IMG/VR virus record: IMGVR_UViG_3300030116_004132
Span: 1-31,878 of that record
Strand: one strand, 5' to 3'
Source: a virus
DNA length: 31,878 nt
The translations under genes and the position numbers were made by a program. Every line of letters starts with the position of its first letter. Position 1 is the stretch's first letter. Under the pieces are notes generated by a model. It did no database searches. It saw only the letters and a program-made list of their open reading frames with translations, and was not told the DNA's origin. Shown piece after piece: positions 19,695-29,900 of this stretch.

Positions 19695-20849
19695 CTAAGG
19701 TGTGGCAGGAAAATCTCCCTTAATTGTAGTGGCACTGATAGATCCAATTACACTATAACTTGTTCCTGTAATTGCTTTTCCTGGTAAACCACCATTCCCA
19801 GTATTATTAGTATCTCCACCTGCAAGTGCCCACTCTCCACCTGCTCCACCAGTTTCGCCTGGTTGTCCCTGAGAAGAGTTACATCCATTATCAGGATCAG
19901 GTGGTCCACCATTATCTCCTTGTAGTGGGTTGGGTGCTTCATTTCCATATCCTCTTCCATTACCACCATCACCACCTTCTCCACCAAGTCCACCAGCTAC
20001 CTGATACTCATTAAGGCAGTCATCATAGTAATAATAAGCAGTTGTTTCAAACCAACAACTTCCCCACCAGTTACAACGTCTTGCTCTAGCACATCCAGAT
20101 CCCGAATAGCATCCAGATGCTACCCATCCAGATGGGCAACTAGGACAACTACCACAATCCCGAACAGTATCAGTATCTTGACATAATCCACTAGCACCTT
20201 GAGCTCCTTGAGCACCTTTCTCTCCTCCACCACCTCCACCATAAATTCTTGCGGAAGATCTTACAAGTACAGTTAAATTTTCTCCACCAGTAGAAATTAT
20301 AGAAAGTGCAGTTCCACCAGTCTGTCCAGAGATTGAAACATTGCCAGGTTTTCCACCACCTACTCCAGGTGCACCCTTAATTGTACCAGTAACATCAAAT
20401 AAAAGATTATATGCAGGAGACTGTTCAAATGAAGCTGCAGGAGTAAGTGCATTATCAGATCCTATGTCTCCATCTATGAAAATTGTTTTAGTTATAGTTT
20501 TGTCTAAATTACTATTCCAACTTAGAGCATCAATATCAAAATAAATATCAGATCCAGTTTGTGTAATATAATAAAATTTTATAGCATTTCTAAATTGAGA
20601 CAAAGAAACATCACTAACAGAACCTATTGCAGAATTTTCTGTAGCATCTGGAACTATTGGGTTTGGACTTTGGGGATTTGTATCTCTCTTCAACTCTGAC
20701 ATGCTAATGGGAGCAGCATCAGAAGCAAAGAATTCAGACCCACTAGAAGAAGTTTTTTGAGATTGTGCTCTAAAAGTTCTCCTCAACTCACTAAAAGTTA
20801 TGGGTCCTGAAGCGAAAAATGGTCCTGCTTTTGATACTGATACAGACAT
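19695..20849 (-). CDS. Glycine-rich tail-fibre protein with cysteine-rich insert (384 aa)
   Basis: Residues ~12-92 contain three loosely repeated 'ISxSELRR'-type units (PITFSELRR, PISMSELKR, VSLSQFRN). The middle is beta-rich. The C-terminal half is glycine-rich with a GGGGGG run, collagen-like 'KGAQGAQGASG' and many Gly-Gly turns. It recalls phage adhesins built of polyglycine helices, such as T4-like gp38 proteins, but I see no sequence proof of homology. A segment at residues 223-278 carries nine cysteines plus Trp/Tyr-rich sequence, unusual for a virion protein. A late promoter lies 19 nt upstream and no clear SD is seen. It probably contacts the host surface. Confidence 0.8.
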   Translation of the reverse strand: MSVSVSKAGPFFASGPITFSELRRTFRAQSQKTSSSGSEFFASDAAPISMSELKRDTNPQSPNPIVPDATENSAIGSVSDVSLSQFRNAIKFYYITQTGSDIYFDIDALSWNSNLDKTITKTIFIDGDIGSDNALTPAASFEQSPAYNLLFDVTGTIKGAPGVGGGKPGNVSISGQTGGTALSIISTGGENLTVLVRSSARIYGGGGGGEKGAQGAQGASGLCQDTDTVRDCGSCPSCPSGWVASGCYSGSGCARARRCNWWGSCWFETTAYYYYDDCLNEYQVAGGLGGEGGDGGNGRGYGNEAPNPLQGDNGGPPDPDNGCNSSQGQPGETGGAGGEWALAGGDTNNTGNGGLPGKAITGTSYSVIGSISATTIKGDFPATP

Positions 20850-20867
20850 ATATACGATCTTTTTTAT

Positions 20868-20875
20868 TATTTATA
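20868..20875 (-). promoter_or_regulatory. T4-like late promoter before the glycine-rich fibre
   Basis: The minus strand reads TATAAATA, an exact octamer, partly overlapping the gap after the second halogenase. It is 19 nt upstream of the fibre ATG. Confidence 0.68.
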
Positions 20876-20876
20876 T

Positions 20877-22343
20877 TTATTTTTTGATTATGACTGAACC
20901 GTTCAAAACAGATCTATGGGGAACATAATTTTTTTTCTTTTTGATACTTTGTAATACTTCATGTAATGATTTTGAATCTTCTAATATCTTTTTTGCTTTG
21001 GGTAAATCTTTCAAAAATTTATTTACTGAATCTACGTTTATCATTTCTAAACCATTACTAACCTGTATAAAACTATCAATATGAAATTGAGAGTCCTCAT
21101 CTGTAATTCCACAAGGTATAAATTCAAGAGAACATTTCTCTTCATATGCTTTCATCCAATCTGTTTTATTATCAGTCATATACTGCCAGAATGGAGAATC
21201 CGTTCTGTTAGTATTATAGTGTAGGCATATAAAATTAAACACATCTACATAACTTTCCTCATTAAAATTATTATAATTTATCCTATCAAACTCTAAGAAT
21301 TTAAGAGTGGTATTATTCTTTACAAAGAATTGTATTTGGTTGTAAAGTATCTGAAGTCCTGTTGATTCTAATGGTTCAATAAATCCACTTGCAAGACCAA
21401 CTGATAAGCAATTCCCTATCCAGTTCTTTTTATAATAGCCTGGTTTGTAATGAATTATTCTTGGATCTTCATTTAACTCTACACCATGATTCTTTTTCAA
21501 CCATTCATTATAATTTTTCTTCGCCTCTTCATCAGTAGTAAACTTAGATGAATATACATAACCAGTTCCATATCTTTTCCTCAATGGAATTTGCCATGTC
21601 CAACCATCTTTTGTTGCTTCTGCTTGTGTATATGATGGTATTTCTACAAGATTATGAGGTATTTGCTGTGGGATTGCTCTGTCTAATGGGAGATAATTTG
21701 TAATATCAACCCAATCTGGATTAAGATGTTTGAATAAAACATTGCTAAATCCAGAAGCATCAACATAAAAATCAGCAGTTACTTCTCCCTTATTTTTAAA
21801 TACAATACTTTGTATACTCTTTCCGTCTGAATTTACTTTCTCTACTACATCATCAATATGATCTATTTCATCTTTAATATCATCTAAAATATATTTTGTA
21901 ATTAGTTGCGTATCAATATGAACTGCGTGATTGTAATAAAAATCATGACTAGGAACTGTTGTAGTTGCTTTATTATATAAGGTTCCTCCATTAAATGTTC
22001 CATTTGGAATTGAGTGTAGAGATTCTGGATACTCTCCTCTTGAATTATCAAGATTACATTCATTAAATCCATGAAAATATTCTTTATTCTTCGTCCAATT
22101 TTTAAATAGAATTCCTAATTTTACTGTACTTCCAGTATCTTTTATAAAATCTGCAGGATGAATATGAAGATATCGTCTAATGAAATCTACAAATGCTTGT
22201 GTTGTACTCTCTCCAACACCTATCGTTTTTCTTTTACTATCGTAATATACTTCTACTTTAACTCTACCTGCAAAAAATCTTTTGAATACAGCTGCAGTCA
22301 TCAGTCCAGATGTACCAGACCCAATAATAATAATTTTTTTCAT
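20877..22343 (-). CDS. Flavin-dependent halogenase, second copy (488 aa)
   Basis: FAD motif 'IGSGTSG' is at 7-13 and 'VGEST' at 43-47. Lys75 in 'STVKLGILF' is at the catalytic-lysine position. W-x-W-x-I-P is at 248-253 ('GWTWQIP'), and 'FIEPLESTG' places the Glu-Ser pair at 326-327. All family hallmarks are present. At 488 aa it is shorter than typical tryptophan halogenases. It is clearly divergent from the 582-aa copy by eye outside the motifs, so it is not a recent duplicate. Its place between two tail-fibre genes, 8 nt after the 723-aa stop, suggests late expression with virion genes. The substrate is unknown; I see no flavin reductase in the window. Confidence 0.87.
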   Translation of the reverse strand: MKKIIIIGSGTSGLMTAAVFKRFFAGRVKVEVYYDSKRKTIGVGESTTQAFVDFIRRYLHIHPADFIKDTGSTVKLGILFKNWTKNKEYFHGFNECNLDNSRGEYPESLHSIPNGTFNGGTLYNKATTTVPSHDFYYNHAVHIDTQLITKYILDDIKDEIDHIDDVVEKVNSDGKSIQSIVFKNKGEVTADFYVDASGFSNVLFKHLNPDWVDITNYLPLDRAIPQQIPHNLVEIPSYTQAEATKDGWTWQIPLRKRYGTGYVYSSKFTTDEEAKKNYNEWLKKNHGVELNEDPRIIHYKPGYYKKNWIGNCLSVGLASGFIEPLESTGLQILYNQIQFFVKNNTTLKFLEFDRINYNNFNEESYVDVFNFICLHYNTNRTDSPFWQYMTDNKTDWMKAYEEKCSLEFIPCGITDEDSQFHIDSFIQVSNGLEMINVDSVNKFLKDLPKAKKILEDSKSLHEVLQSIKKKKNYVPHRSVLNGSVIIKK

Positions 22344-22351
22344 AAATTAAA

Positions 22352-24523
22352 TTAAGATAAAGTCAAACTTGTGCTTCCAATTCCTGCAACTGTGAATGTT
22401 AGAGTAGATCCAACTACACTTATTTGAACAGGAGTTCCAGTTCCACTTGTAAATCCATTTGCAGCAGTTACAATTCCTGTTTGATTAGCAAATCCTACCC
22501 ATTCATCATCGCAATATGCTTGATGTTCCCCTGCATCTGTATTATAAATTATAGATCCAGTTTGAGTTATAACACCAACTCTTTGAGCAGTTGTTGAGTG
22601 AGGAGTCCTCATTGCTCTAGCAGAACTAAGACCTGGACCAGGACCACTTCCTGCTTTAGAGAAGTCAACTGCAGAAAGAGGTACGTGCGTACCTACACCT
22701 AATAGACTATTCTCATCGCCTAATAAACCAGAATTATAAATCCTAACCTGCGTATTAAAGAATCCTGCAGCTTGATAGCATGCGAAAGATTCAGCAGTAT
22801 TATTTTCGTATAAGTATGCTATCGAAGTTGTCCCTACACCAACTGCACCAAAGCTTGCTTGTCCACCGACTACTAAAGCACCACTAACAGCATTGCTAGT
22901 GTACTCATTACTTGTATTAATTCCAAGTCTTCCAATTAATCCTGTCTTTGCCTCTGCATCAAAATCAACCTGTGGATCAGCAGTTCCAATACCAATACTG
23001 GTTCCTGCACCAACACTAGAATTTACATATACTTTTCCGAAAGTATTAACTCCTGCATTATTAATCTTAGAAGCAATAACATTTGGTAAATTAAATGTCC
23101 CTGCATCAATTGATCCACCTATCTTAAAGTTTCCACCAATAAATGCATTACCTGTAATAGTTGATGTACCAACAACATGTAACTTATGTTGTGGAACCGC
23201 AACACCTATACCTAAATCTCCTTGATAGGTAAGGGTCATCATATCTCCATTGGATTGTCCATTAACAAAGTTAAAGTTACCTGTTGATAATCCTGCAGGA
23301 CCTCCATGAAGAACTAAATTAAAGTCTCCTGTATCGTTATTGACAATATCAAGTGTTTTATCAGCAACACCAAACTTCATTGCTGCAGAACTAGCACCAA
23401 CACCTACTGATTGTCCAATAGAAAGTACAGAACTATCTCCTTCAGAAACTATTTCTATCTTTGCAACACCAGATGGTTTACGGATCTGAATATCAGAGGT
23501 AGGAAGAACTGTTCCTAAACCGATAAACTGTCCGTTATTTGCAAGAATAGTTCCACCAGTACCAACATGAAGAATATCAGTTACTGTGCTTACTCCTATT
23601 GTTGAGAAACCTGATTTTATTTCAGATGCATTTAATATAACTACATTGCCAGATCCAAGATTAAATCCTTCTGTTCCTGTTCCTATCCTTCCATCTGCTT
23701 CCTTATTAACTAACTCAAACCAAGCACCTGCATGTGCATATAATGCTTTTCCACTTGCATGAACGTGGGCAAATGCACCGTGATATGTTACTGGAGATGG
23801 TAGATCATCATAAGTTGAATACAAGAATGGAATTACATTACTTGTTGCTGCACCAACAATTCTACCGTTGGCATCAATACTTCCATCAACTTTTAGTGCA
23901 TCAACCCCAGATTGAAGTTGAGTTACTGTTAATAAAGGTAGTGCTGTACTATCAATAATTGATGTAACACCTGTTATTCTTGCTTCAGGACCTTCAAATG
24001 AAAGTTGTCTTGTTGTTATTATACCTGTTGCCTTAATATCTCCTGTTGAATTTATTCCAACACCTGGAGAATCCATATCGTCTGCAGTTCCACCAATTTG
24101 AAGGGCATTGTATGGAAGTTCAGTTGCTATACCAACATATCCTGCAGAATATATGCTTGAGAAACCTAAACCTGGATTTACATCAATCCATTGAGATGTA
24201 GGTAAATTTACCAACCTACCACCATCTCCAAAGTAAGTAACAACTCCTGTTGTAGAAGTTGCAGTGATGATACCTGAGAGTACAGATGTTATACCAACCT
24301 CAACTTGTCCTATAGTTGCTACTCCCGAAACTATAGCACCTTCTTCAATAAACGTAGTTTTTATTGTTGCTACTCCGACAACCTTCGTTGTGCCCCTGAC
24401 ATCCAAAAACTCCCTTGGAACCGATGTACCGATTCCAACCAGACCATTAGGATTTACGATAAAATTGTCGTCATCAACTTGGACACCATTACGAAAATTA
24501 AACGACTTCTTATAATTAGGCAT
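22352..24523 (-). CDS. Tail-fibre/virion structural protein (723 aa)
   Basis: The sequence is low in charge and rich in Gly, Val, Thr and Ile, with recurrent units of the form 'GIGTxxP...LDVxG' (for example at residues 31-43), 'GVATI' and 'YFGDGG'. This is the beta-repeat texture of trimeric phage fibres. The N-terminus 'MPNYKKSFNFRNGVQVDDDNF' resembles starts of other cyanophage fibre proteins. No enzymatic motif is visible. It follows the 1759-aa gene by 13 nt and probably shares its transcript. It may form part of the distal fibre or baseplate decoration. The exact counterpart in T4 is not recognisable. Confidence 0.82.
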   Translation of the reverse strand: MPNYKKSFNFRNGVQVDDDNFIVNPNGLVGIGTSVPREFLDVRGTTKVVGVATIKTTFIEEGAIVSGVATIGQVEVGITSVLSGIITATSTTGVVTYFGDGGRLVNLPTSQWIDVNPGLGFSSIYSAGYVGIATELPYNALQIGGTADDMDSPGVGINSTGDIKATGIITTRQLSFEGPEARITGVTSIIDSTALPLLTVTQLQSGVDALKVDGSIDANGRIVGAATSNVIPFLYSTYDDLPSPVTYHGAFAHVHASGKALYAHAGAWFELVNKEADGRIGTGTEGFNLGSGNVVILNASEIKSGFSTIGVSTVTDILHVGTGGTILANNGQFIGLGTVLPTSDIQIRKPSGVAKIEIVSEGDSSVLSIGQSVGVGASSAAMKFGVADKTLDIVNNDTGDFNLVLHGGPAGLSTGNFNFVNGQSNGDMMTLTYQGDLGIGVAVPQHKLHVVGTSTITGNAFIGGNFKIGGSIDAGTFNLPNVIASKINNAGVNTFGKVYVNSSVGAGTSIGIGTADPQVDFDAEAKTGLIGRLGINTSNEYTSNAVSGALVVGGQASFGAVGVGTTSIAYLYENNTAESFACYQAAGFFNTQVRIYNSGLLGDENSLLGVGTHVPLSAVDFSKAGSGPGPGLSSARAMRTPHSTTAQRVGVITQTGSIIYNTDAGEHQAYCDDEWVGFANQTGIVTAANGFTSGTGTPVQISVVGSTLTFTVAGIGSTSLTLS

Positions 24524-24536
24524 CTACTTACACTTT

Positions 24537-27500
24537 TTAGTTATTTAGTCTTTGTTCTAATGAATCAACTTTTGCGTTGAGTTCTTTGATTGCTTCCACA
24601 AGTAGGGGAACAACTCTATCATAATCAACAGCAAGATATCCATTCTTGCGTGTTGTAACTGCTTCTGGTAAAACTTCTTCAAGTTCCTGTGCAATTACAC
24701 CAACATCTTTACCTGTCTTTCCAGACTTATCATTCCAATCATATGTGTTACCACTGATTGATATAACTTTAGCAAGAGGATCATCAATAGGAGTAATATT
24801 ATCTTTCAATCTAGCATCAGATGTGTAGAATGCAGTGATGTCTCCTTCTACATTTAAGTCTGATGTAATTGTTGTAACTGTACTGATTGAAACACTACTT
24901 CCAATCGCAGCACCTATAACAAGATCTCCACCTCTGGTGTCAATAGTTGTTGTACCACCAACACCAAGTCTAATTCCATCAATGTATGCAGTTTCAAATG
25001 CTTGGTCTTCCTTACCAATGTATGCTCCTTTATCAACGTCAGGAATAATACCTGTCTCAGCAACTATCTCATCGCCAAATGTTGATTTACCAGAGATACC
25101 CATACCACCTGTAACAACAAGAGCACCAGTAGTTCTACTTGTTGATGGAGTGGCATCATCTAACTTAAGATTTCCAGTAATTGTTGCTGTATTTCTAAGT
25201 CTAACTTCTCCATTAAAGGTAACAGGACCATCAAACTGAGATAATACTGTTCCAGATTTACCACCTTCAACTCTTAATCTTTCTTTGATTAATACTTCAT
25301 CAAATACAACACTTAATCTACCTGCCTCTTGTCCAGTTACAGTAGGAGAAGGAACATCAAATGTTCTCTCTTGTCCAGTTGCAGAACTGGATTTCTTATT
25401 ACCGATAAAGAAGTCTCCTTCGCTGTTCATACCAGTATAAACAACGACACCCGCAGATTTCTTCTGAGACTGTGCTAAGAAGGATTCTTGATCTGTTAAG
25501 GTTCTTACCTGTACTTGAGGTAGACCAGTAGAATAGTTACCTGGACCAAAACCAAGATATTCAAATGTATGTCCAGAAGCACGAATAATAGATGGTCGTC
25601 TTAATTCAATTGCTCTTGGTTTTATCTTCTTAGCAATTGATTGTGAATCATGAGTTTCTTTTGGAGTTCCGAATACACCACGGATAACATTCAGTTCATT
25701 GAGGTTGGTTCCGCTAAACTCTGAATTAGCAATCCTCATGATCTCATTATCAATTTGGATATAAGATCCGAGTGGGAATTGATTTAGAGTTGCAATACCA
25801 CAGAGAACATTATCAGTAACAGCAATGACATCGCCAGTTGTTATTGGTGTATGTAGGAAGAACTTATCTCCATCATATGGAGAAATTCCTCTTGTTCCTA
25901 AATTCTCTACTACTCCGTCAGAAGCAGCATTATTGGCATCAAAACCATGAGGTAATAGATATGAAGCACCTGATAATGAATCGGATGTTTTAACTGTGAA
26001 TGTGGTAACACCAACCTTCTCATTAACAACATAAGTTCCTAACTTATTATTGTTTGAATCTTTAAATTCAAGTTTAGATCCTGCTGTAAATCCGTGAGCA
26101 AAATCAGTAGTAAAGGTTGTAATACCTAAAACTGGTCCTGCGACTGTGTTTACATGAACAGAAGGTCCTAAGTTAAGAGCATACTGTCCTGAATGAATCT
26201 CAATATCTCCTGCAGTTATAGCAACTGCAACCTGATTTTTCTCAGGTATTGAAGCAATCTTATAATATCCCTCTCCAGTTGTTCCGATTCCTGTTATCTG
26301 AAGAGTATCTCCTATGTTTGTAGAAATACCTGAAGCAGCTATTGTAACTCCTGCACCTGTACCAGAACCTAAAACTGATGGATCAAAGTCTAATACTTCT
26401 CCATCAACATATCCAGATCCCTTAGATATGAAACTTACATCTGTTATAGTTCCACCTGTTCCAACTACTACTTTAGCAGTTGCACCATCCCAAGTTGTGG
26501 TTCCATCATTAAGTAGTTTAACATTATAATGTGTACCTTCATTGTATCCACTACCACCTGAGAATGTACTATATGTGTTTACACCTGAGAATCCGTGCTC
26601 TCTATCAAATGTAATAGTTGCAATTCCTGCAGTAGCAGTAGTGAATATTGTTGTAATACCTGTAATTTTCTTACCGATACCAAAGTCTTCTACAAATGAA
26701 TCTAAACTTTCTCTTGTTAAACTCTTTGTAAGATCATTAGATACAACTTCTCCAATTGGAGCTCTCTTTGCAAATGATTTTATAGGACCAGGATTATCAT
26801 TTGGATTATCCTTATCTAATTCTGGATAAAGGTTAGTAACGTTCTGACTGTATTTGAATTCATTAAATTCTTCAGGTATTGCATTATTAGCATTTAATAC
26901 GTAACCATGATAAACACCGTCTTGTACATCCTTAATGTAATCTGCAATTACCTCTGAACGATACACATAATAGTTTCTCTTAGTATCATTCTTTTCAAAT
27001 CTTGGTAGATTTAAGTTTCTTTGTGTAGTATCGCTATTGAATATTCCTGGTGTGCGAGTAACACCGTCAACATCAGTTGCTGAATATTCAAATGTATGAT
27101 CATTTACAATACCAGTTACAGCGAATCTTCCATTATATCCTGTATTATCTAATCCACCAGTGTTAGTTGTGCTTCTTACATTAAAGATATTAACTAAGTT
27201 ACCTGTGTTTAATTGGTGTGGAATTTCAGCAGTTACAGTTACAATACCTGCACTTCCTGCAATACATGTACTGATAAATCTTGGGTTTCTATCAAAGTCA
27301 TGGTCTGTAGCACCAATACTTACTCTTGTTGAATCAGCATCATTTCTAAATGCAGTAGAACTTGATTCTTGTATAATGAATGTTTCAGCAGGTTCTTTTG
27401 CATTATCGGCATCTTTTGGAACAACTATTCTAACTTTATATAATTTTTCATCTAAACTTCTGGAATCATCTACTCTTTCAAGGAAAGTATTATCAGATGT

Positions 27501-29816
27501 TGCTGTTAAAACAGAAACTCCATTTGTGTTCAACGCACTGTAAATATCATTCGGATGAGTAGTATGTACGTACCAGTTACCAACATTAGAGTCAAACTGA
27601 ACTGGGTGTCCTACATCTCCTGCTTTCTTGTCAGAAACTCTACTGGTTATTGTTAAATCAGTACCACCATATACAGTAACAGGTGTGTTACTATCAGCAG
27701 CTGCCTTGGAAGATGCTAATTTAATTGTAGTAGAACTTTCTTTTATTACATAATAAATTCTATCGTTAACAACATTTTCTGGAAGATCACCAGTAGCACT
27801 GCTAACTAAAACACTTTCTCCAGTTAATAGATTATGTGTTCCAATAGTAAATATGTTATTGGAAGGTCCTGATATTACAGGGAATATTTTATATGCTACG
27901 TTAGTTCCAAGAGAAGTAGTTCCACCACTAACAGTATTATCTACCATACAGATAGGAGCACTAAAAGTACCAATACCTGCACCTAAGTTTACCTTAAGTG
28001 TATCATCTTTCTGTGCACCAACTCTATAACCTTGTGTTAAAATTGGAGGAACATCATCAAAGTTGTTAAATCCAAAGAGATATAATTGACTTGAAATACC
28101 AACTGCTGTTGTAAGACCAACATCTAAAGTTTGCCAATCAACATTAGTATTACCACCCTCTATTGATCTTGGTGTTATGATAGATGTTAGATAGAATCTA
28201 TTATCCTTATCAAACGCAGCTTTTCTAAATCCTTCAGAAGCAAGAGAGAATTGTCCAAAGTTTGAGTTAGAGTTAGTAATAGAAGCATCACCACCACTTA
28301 AGGTTTCAAAATGCTTATTATATCCAATCGCAAATACAGACACGATCTGCATAACAGAATCATTACTGATCTTGATATGTGTAGTATCCCATCCTGTGCG
28401 ATATACAGCATCAGAATCTAAGTGATATACTTTTGCTTTATCTAATGATGATGAACCAGATGATAATTCTGCACCTGTTTTCTTACTTATAGATCTTCCT
28501 TCATAACTTCTTGTTGCTTCATTATATTTTACAAATGCACGATCATCTTTCTGTAGTGATATACCAGTAAACTGGGCAACAACCATAGAACGGAAACCAG
28601 ATGCTTTTGATCCATCTGCATGCATACCTTGCATACCAAAGACAGATCTCAATGAAATATTAAAGATGTAAGGAGAAGCACCAGATACAGTATCAGTTTC
28701 AATTGTTACTACCGCACCACTAACATCAGGTAGAGTTAATAAGTTAGGTTGAACATATGGTAAGAGATAGGTAAATGTTTTCTCATTAATTATACTCTGT
28801 ACTTTAGTTGATATATTGTAATCGTTTACGTTATCAGGGACACCAACACCATCAATCTTAATTGGAGTTCCTTCATTAAATCCATGATCCAATACAGTAG
28901 TAACTGTTATAATTGGTCCTGCTGTACCACCACTACCAGATTCAATTCTAGCAATTGATAGTGGATCTGAAGCAAACGCACCTACAATTTCCCATTCTGG
29001 TCTCTGCTTTGCAAAAGCATCAGGTTCATCAGGATATTTCTCTGGAATATTTCTTATAGAACTGAACGCATTTGACAGTTTACTATAATACATATCAAGG
29101 TCAGTTATATCATAACCAGAAACCTTGTTAACACCATCAGCATATTCAAAACAAGTTAGTTTATGGTGAGAGAAACTTGGTTTTGATCTGTTAGTTGTTG
29201 AGAAATCAACTGGATCAGTATATACAGTTCCTAATTCATTTCCATCAAATATTGAAAACTGCCAGAAGTAGGATGTACCAGTAATTCTGAAGAGAGCAGA
29301 ATATCCCGCATCATCATCTGTTGGGTTTGGAACATATTTTGGTCTTATTTTTGTCTTTCTTAAATCTAATCCAACAAGTGATGTACCACGAGGAACAATT
29401 GTACCACCATAAACACTATTGAACTTATATAACTGGTTTTCTACCTGATTTAAATCAAAGTTTGAATCTAAATTTAAAGATATTTGTTCGGAAGGTGGAG
29501 ATTTTGTACCAGATGGAGAGACAACTCTTACACCTAAAGCAGGATCATTGAGGATCGCAAAACCAGGTCTATTATCTACAACGTGCTCGCCTGGAAAAAG
29601 CAAGATTGTAGTTTGTTCTATCTTATCGTTATTATTTCCTTTTAGATATGAAAATCTGGCAGACTCTATTAATGCCCTTTGAATCGTTTTAAAAGGTTTA
29701 GCAAGAGAATTTCCTTGGTTTTCAATACTATCGGTGGCTTCAAGATCGTTCGGATTGACATAAAGAGTCCTTCCGTCCGTGTTCTTGATAAAATTATCTA
29801 ATTTATTAAGTGGCAT
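24537..29816 (-). CDS. Large virion/tail-spike-like protein with C-terminal S74 chaperone (1759 aa)
   Basis: The N-terminus (GRTLYVNPNDLEATD..., then 'KPFKTIQRALIESA') resembles the start of pectate-lyase-type beta-helix proteins. The long centre is Thr/Val/Gly/Asp-rich beta-repeat sequence. The C-terminus is an S74-type intramolecular chaperone: 'TSDARLKDNI' with Ser1666 and Lys1671 as the likely self-cleavage dyad, 'GVIAQELEEVLPEAV', 'AVDYDRVVPLLVEAI' and a final coiled coil. S74 domains drive trimer assembly and are then cleaved off. A CATAAATA late-promoter match lies about 32 nt upstream. There is no clear SD before the ATG; a palindromic GTCGTGTACGAC occupies that spot. Confidence 0.88.
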   Translation of the reverse strand: MPLNKLDNFIKNTDGRTLYVNPNDLEATDSIENQGNSLAKPFKTIQRALIESARFSYLKGNNNDKIEQTTILLFPGEHVVDNRPGFAILNDPALGVRVVSPSGTKSPPSEQISLNLDSNFDLNQVENQLYKFNSVYGGTIVPRGTSLVGLDLRKTKIRPKYVPNPTDDDAGYSALFRITGTSYFWQFSIFDGNELGTVYTDPVDFSTTNRSKPSFSHHKLTCFEYADGVNKVSGYDITDLDMYYSKLSNAFSSIRNIPEKYPDEPDAFAKQRPEWEIVGAFASDPLSIARIESGSGGTAGPIITVTTVLDHGFNEGTPIKIDGVGVPDNVNDYNISTKVQSIINEKTFTYLLPYVQPNLLTLPDVSGAVVTIETDTVSGASPYIFNISLRSVFGMQGMHADGSKASGFRSMVVAQFTGISLQKDDRAFVKYNEATRSYEGRSISKKTGAELSSGSSSLDKAKVYHLDSDAVYRTGWDTTHIKISNDSVMQIVSVFAIGYNKHFETLSGGDASITNSNSNFGQFSLASEGFRKAAFDKDNRFYLTSIITPRSIEGGNTNVDWQTLDVGLTTAVGISSQLYLFGFNNFDDVPPILTQGYRVGAQKDDTLKVNLGAGIGTFSAPICMVDNTVSGGTTSLGTNVAYKIFPVISGPSNNIFTIGTHNLLTGESVLVSSATGDLPENVVNDRIYYVIKESSTTIKLASSKAAADSNTPVTVYGGTDLTITSRVSDKKAGDVGHPVQFDSNVGNWYVHTTHPNDIYSALNTNGVSVLTATSDNTFLERVDDSRSLDEKLYKVRIVVPKDADNAKEPAETFIIQESSSTAFRNDADSTRVSIGATDHDFDRNPRFISTCIAGSAGIVTVTAEIPHQLNTGNLVNIFNVRSTTNTGGLDNTGYNGRFAVTGIVNDHTFEYSATDVDGVTRTPGIFNSDTTQRNLNLPRFEKNDTKRNYYVYRSEVIADYIKDVQDGVYHGYVLNANNAIPEEFNEFKYSQNVTNLYPELDKDNPNDNPGPIKSFAKRAPIGEVVSNDLTKSLTRESLDSFVEDFGIGKKITGITTIFTTATAGIATITFDREHGFSGVNTYSTFSGGSGYNEGTHYNVKLLNDGTTTWDGATAKVVVGTGGTITDVSFISKGSGYVDGEVLDFDPSVLGSGTGAGVTIAASGISTNIGDTLQITGIGTTGEGYYKIASIPEKNQVAVAITAGDIEIHSGQYALNLGPSVHVNTVAGPVLGITTFTTDFAHGFTAGSKLEFKDSNNNKLGTYVVNEKVGVTTFTVKTSDSLSGASYLLPHGFDANNAASDGVVENLGTRGISPYDGDKFFLHTPITTGDVIAVTDNVLCGIATLNQFPLGSYIQIDNEIMRIANSEFSGTNLNELNVIRGVFGTPKETHDSQSIAKKIKPRAIELRRPSIIRASGHTFEYLGFGPGNYSTGLPQVQVRTLTDQESFLAQSQKKSAGVVVYTGMNSEGDFFIGNKKSSSATGQERTFDVPSPTVTGQEAGRLSVVFDEVLIKERLRVEGGKSGTVLSQFDGPVTFNGEVRLRNTATITGNLKLDDATPSTSRTTGALVVTGGMGISGKSTFGDEIVAETGIIPDVDKGAYIGKEDQAFETAYIDGIRLGVGGTTTIDTRGGDLVIGAAIGSSVSISTVTTITSDLNVEGDITAFYTSDARLKDNITPIDDPLAKVISISGNTYDWNDKSGKTGKDVGVIAQELEEVLPEAVTTRKNGYLAVDYDRVVPLLVEAIKELNAKVDSLEQRLNN

Positions 29817-29847
29817 TGTCGTACACGACCATGAGATTTCTATGTTT

Positions 29848-29855
29848 TATTTATG
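29848..29855 (-). promoter_or_regulatory. T4-like late promoter for the 1759-aa gene
   Basis: The minus strand reads CATAAATA (7 of 8 to TATAAATA, the same form as at 30910), 32 nt before the ATG, in an 84-nt non-coding gap. Confidence 0.6.
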
Positions 29856-29900
29856 GTAGTAGAAGTTACCCTACTTTCATGATGTAGTACCAAACAACTA

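Noticed and set aside
19748-19993. Met/Val/Glu-rich minus-strand frame inside the glycine-rich fibre
   Set aside because: It is an out-of-frame reading of Gly codon repeats in a well-supported structural gene.
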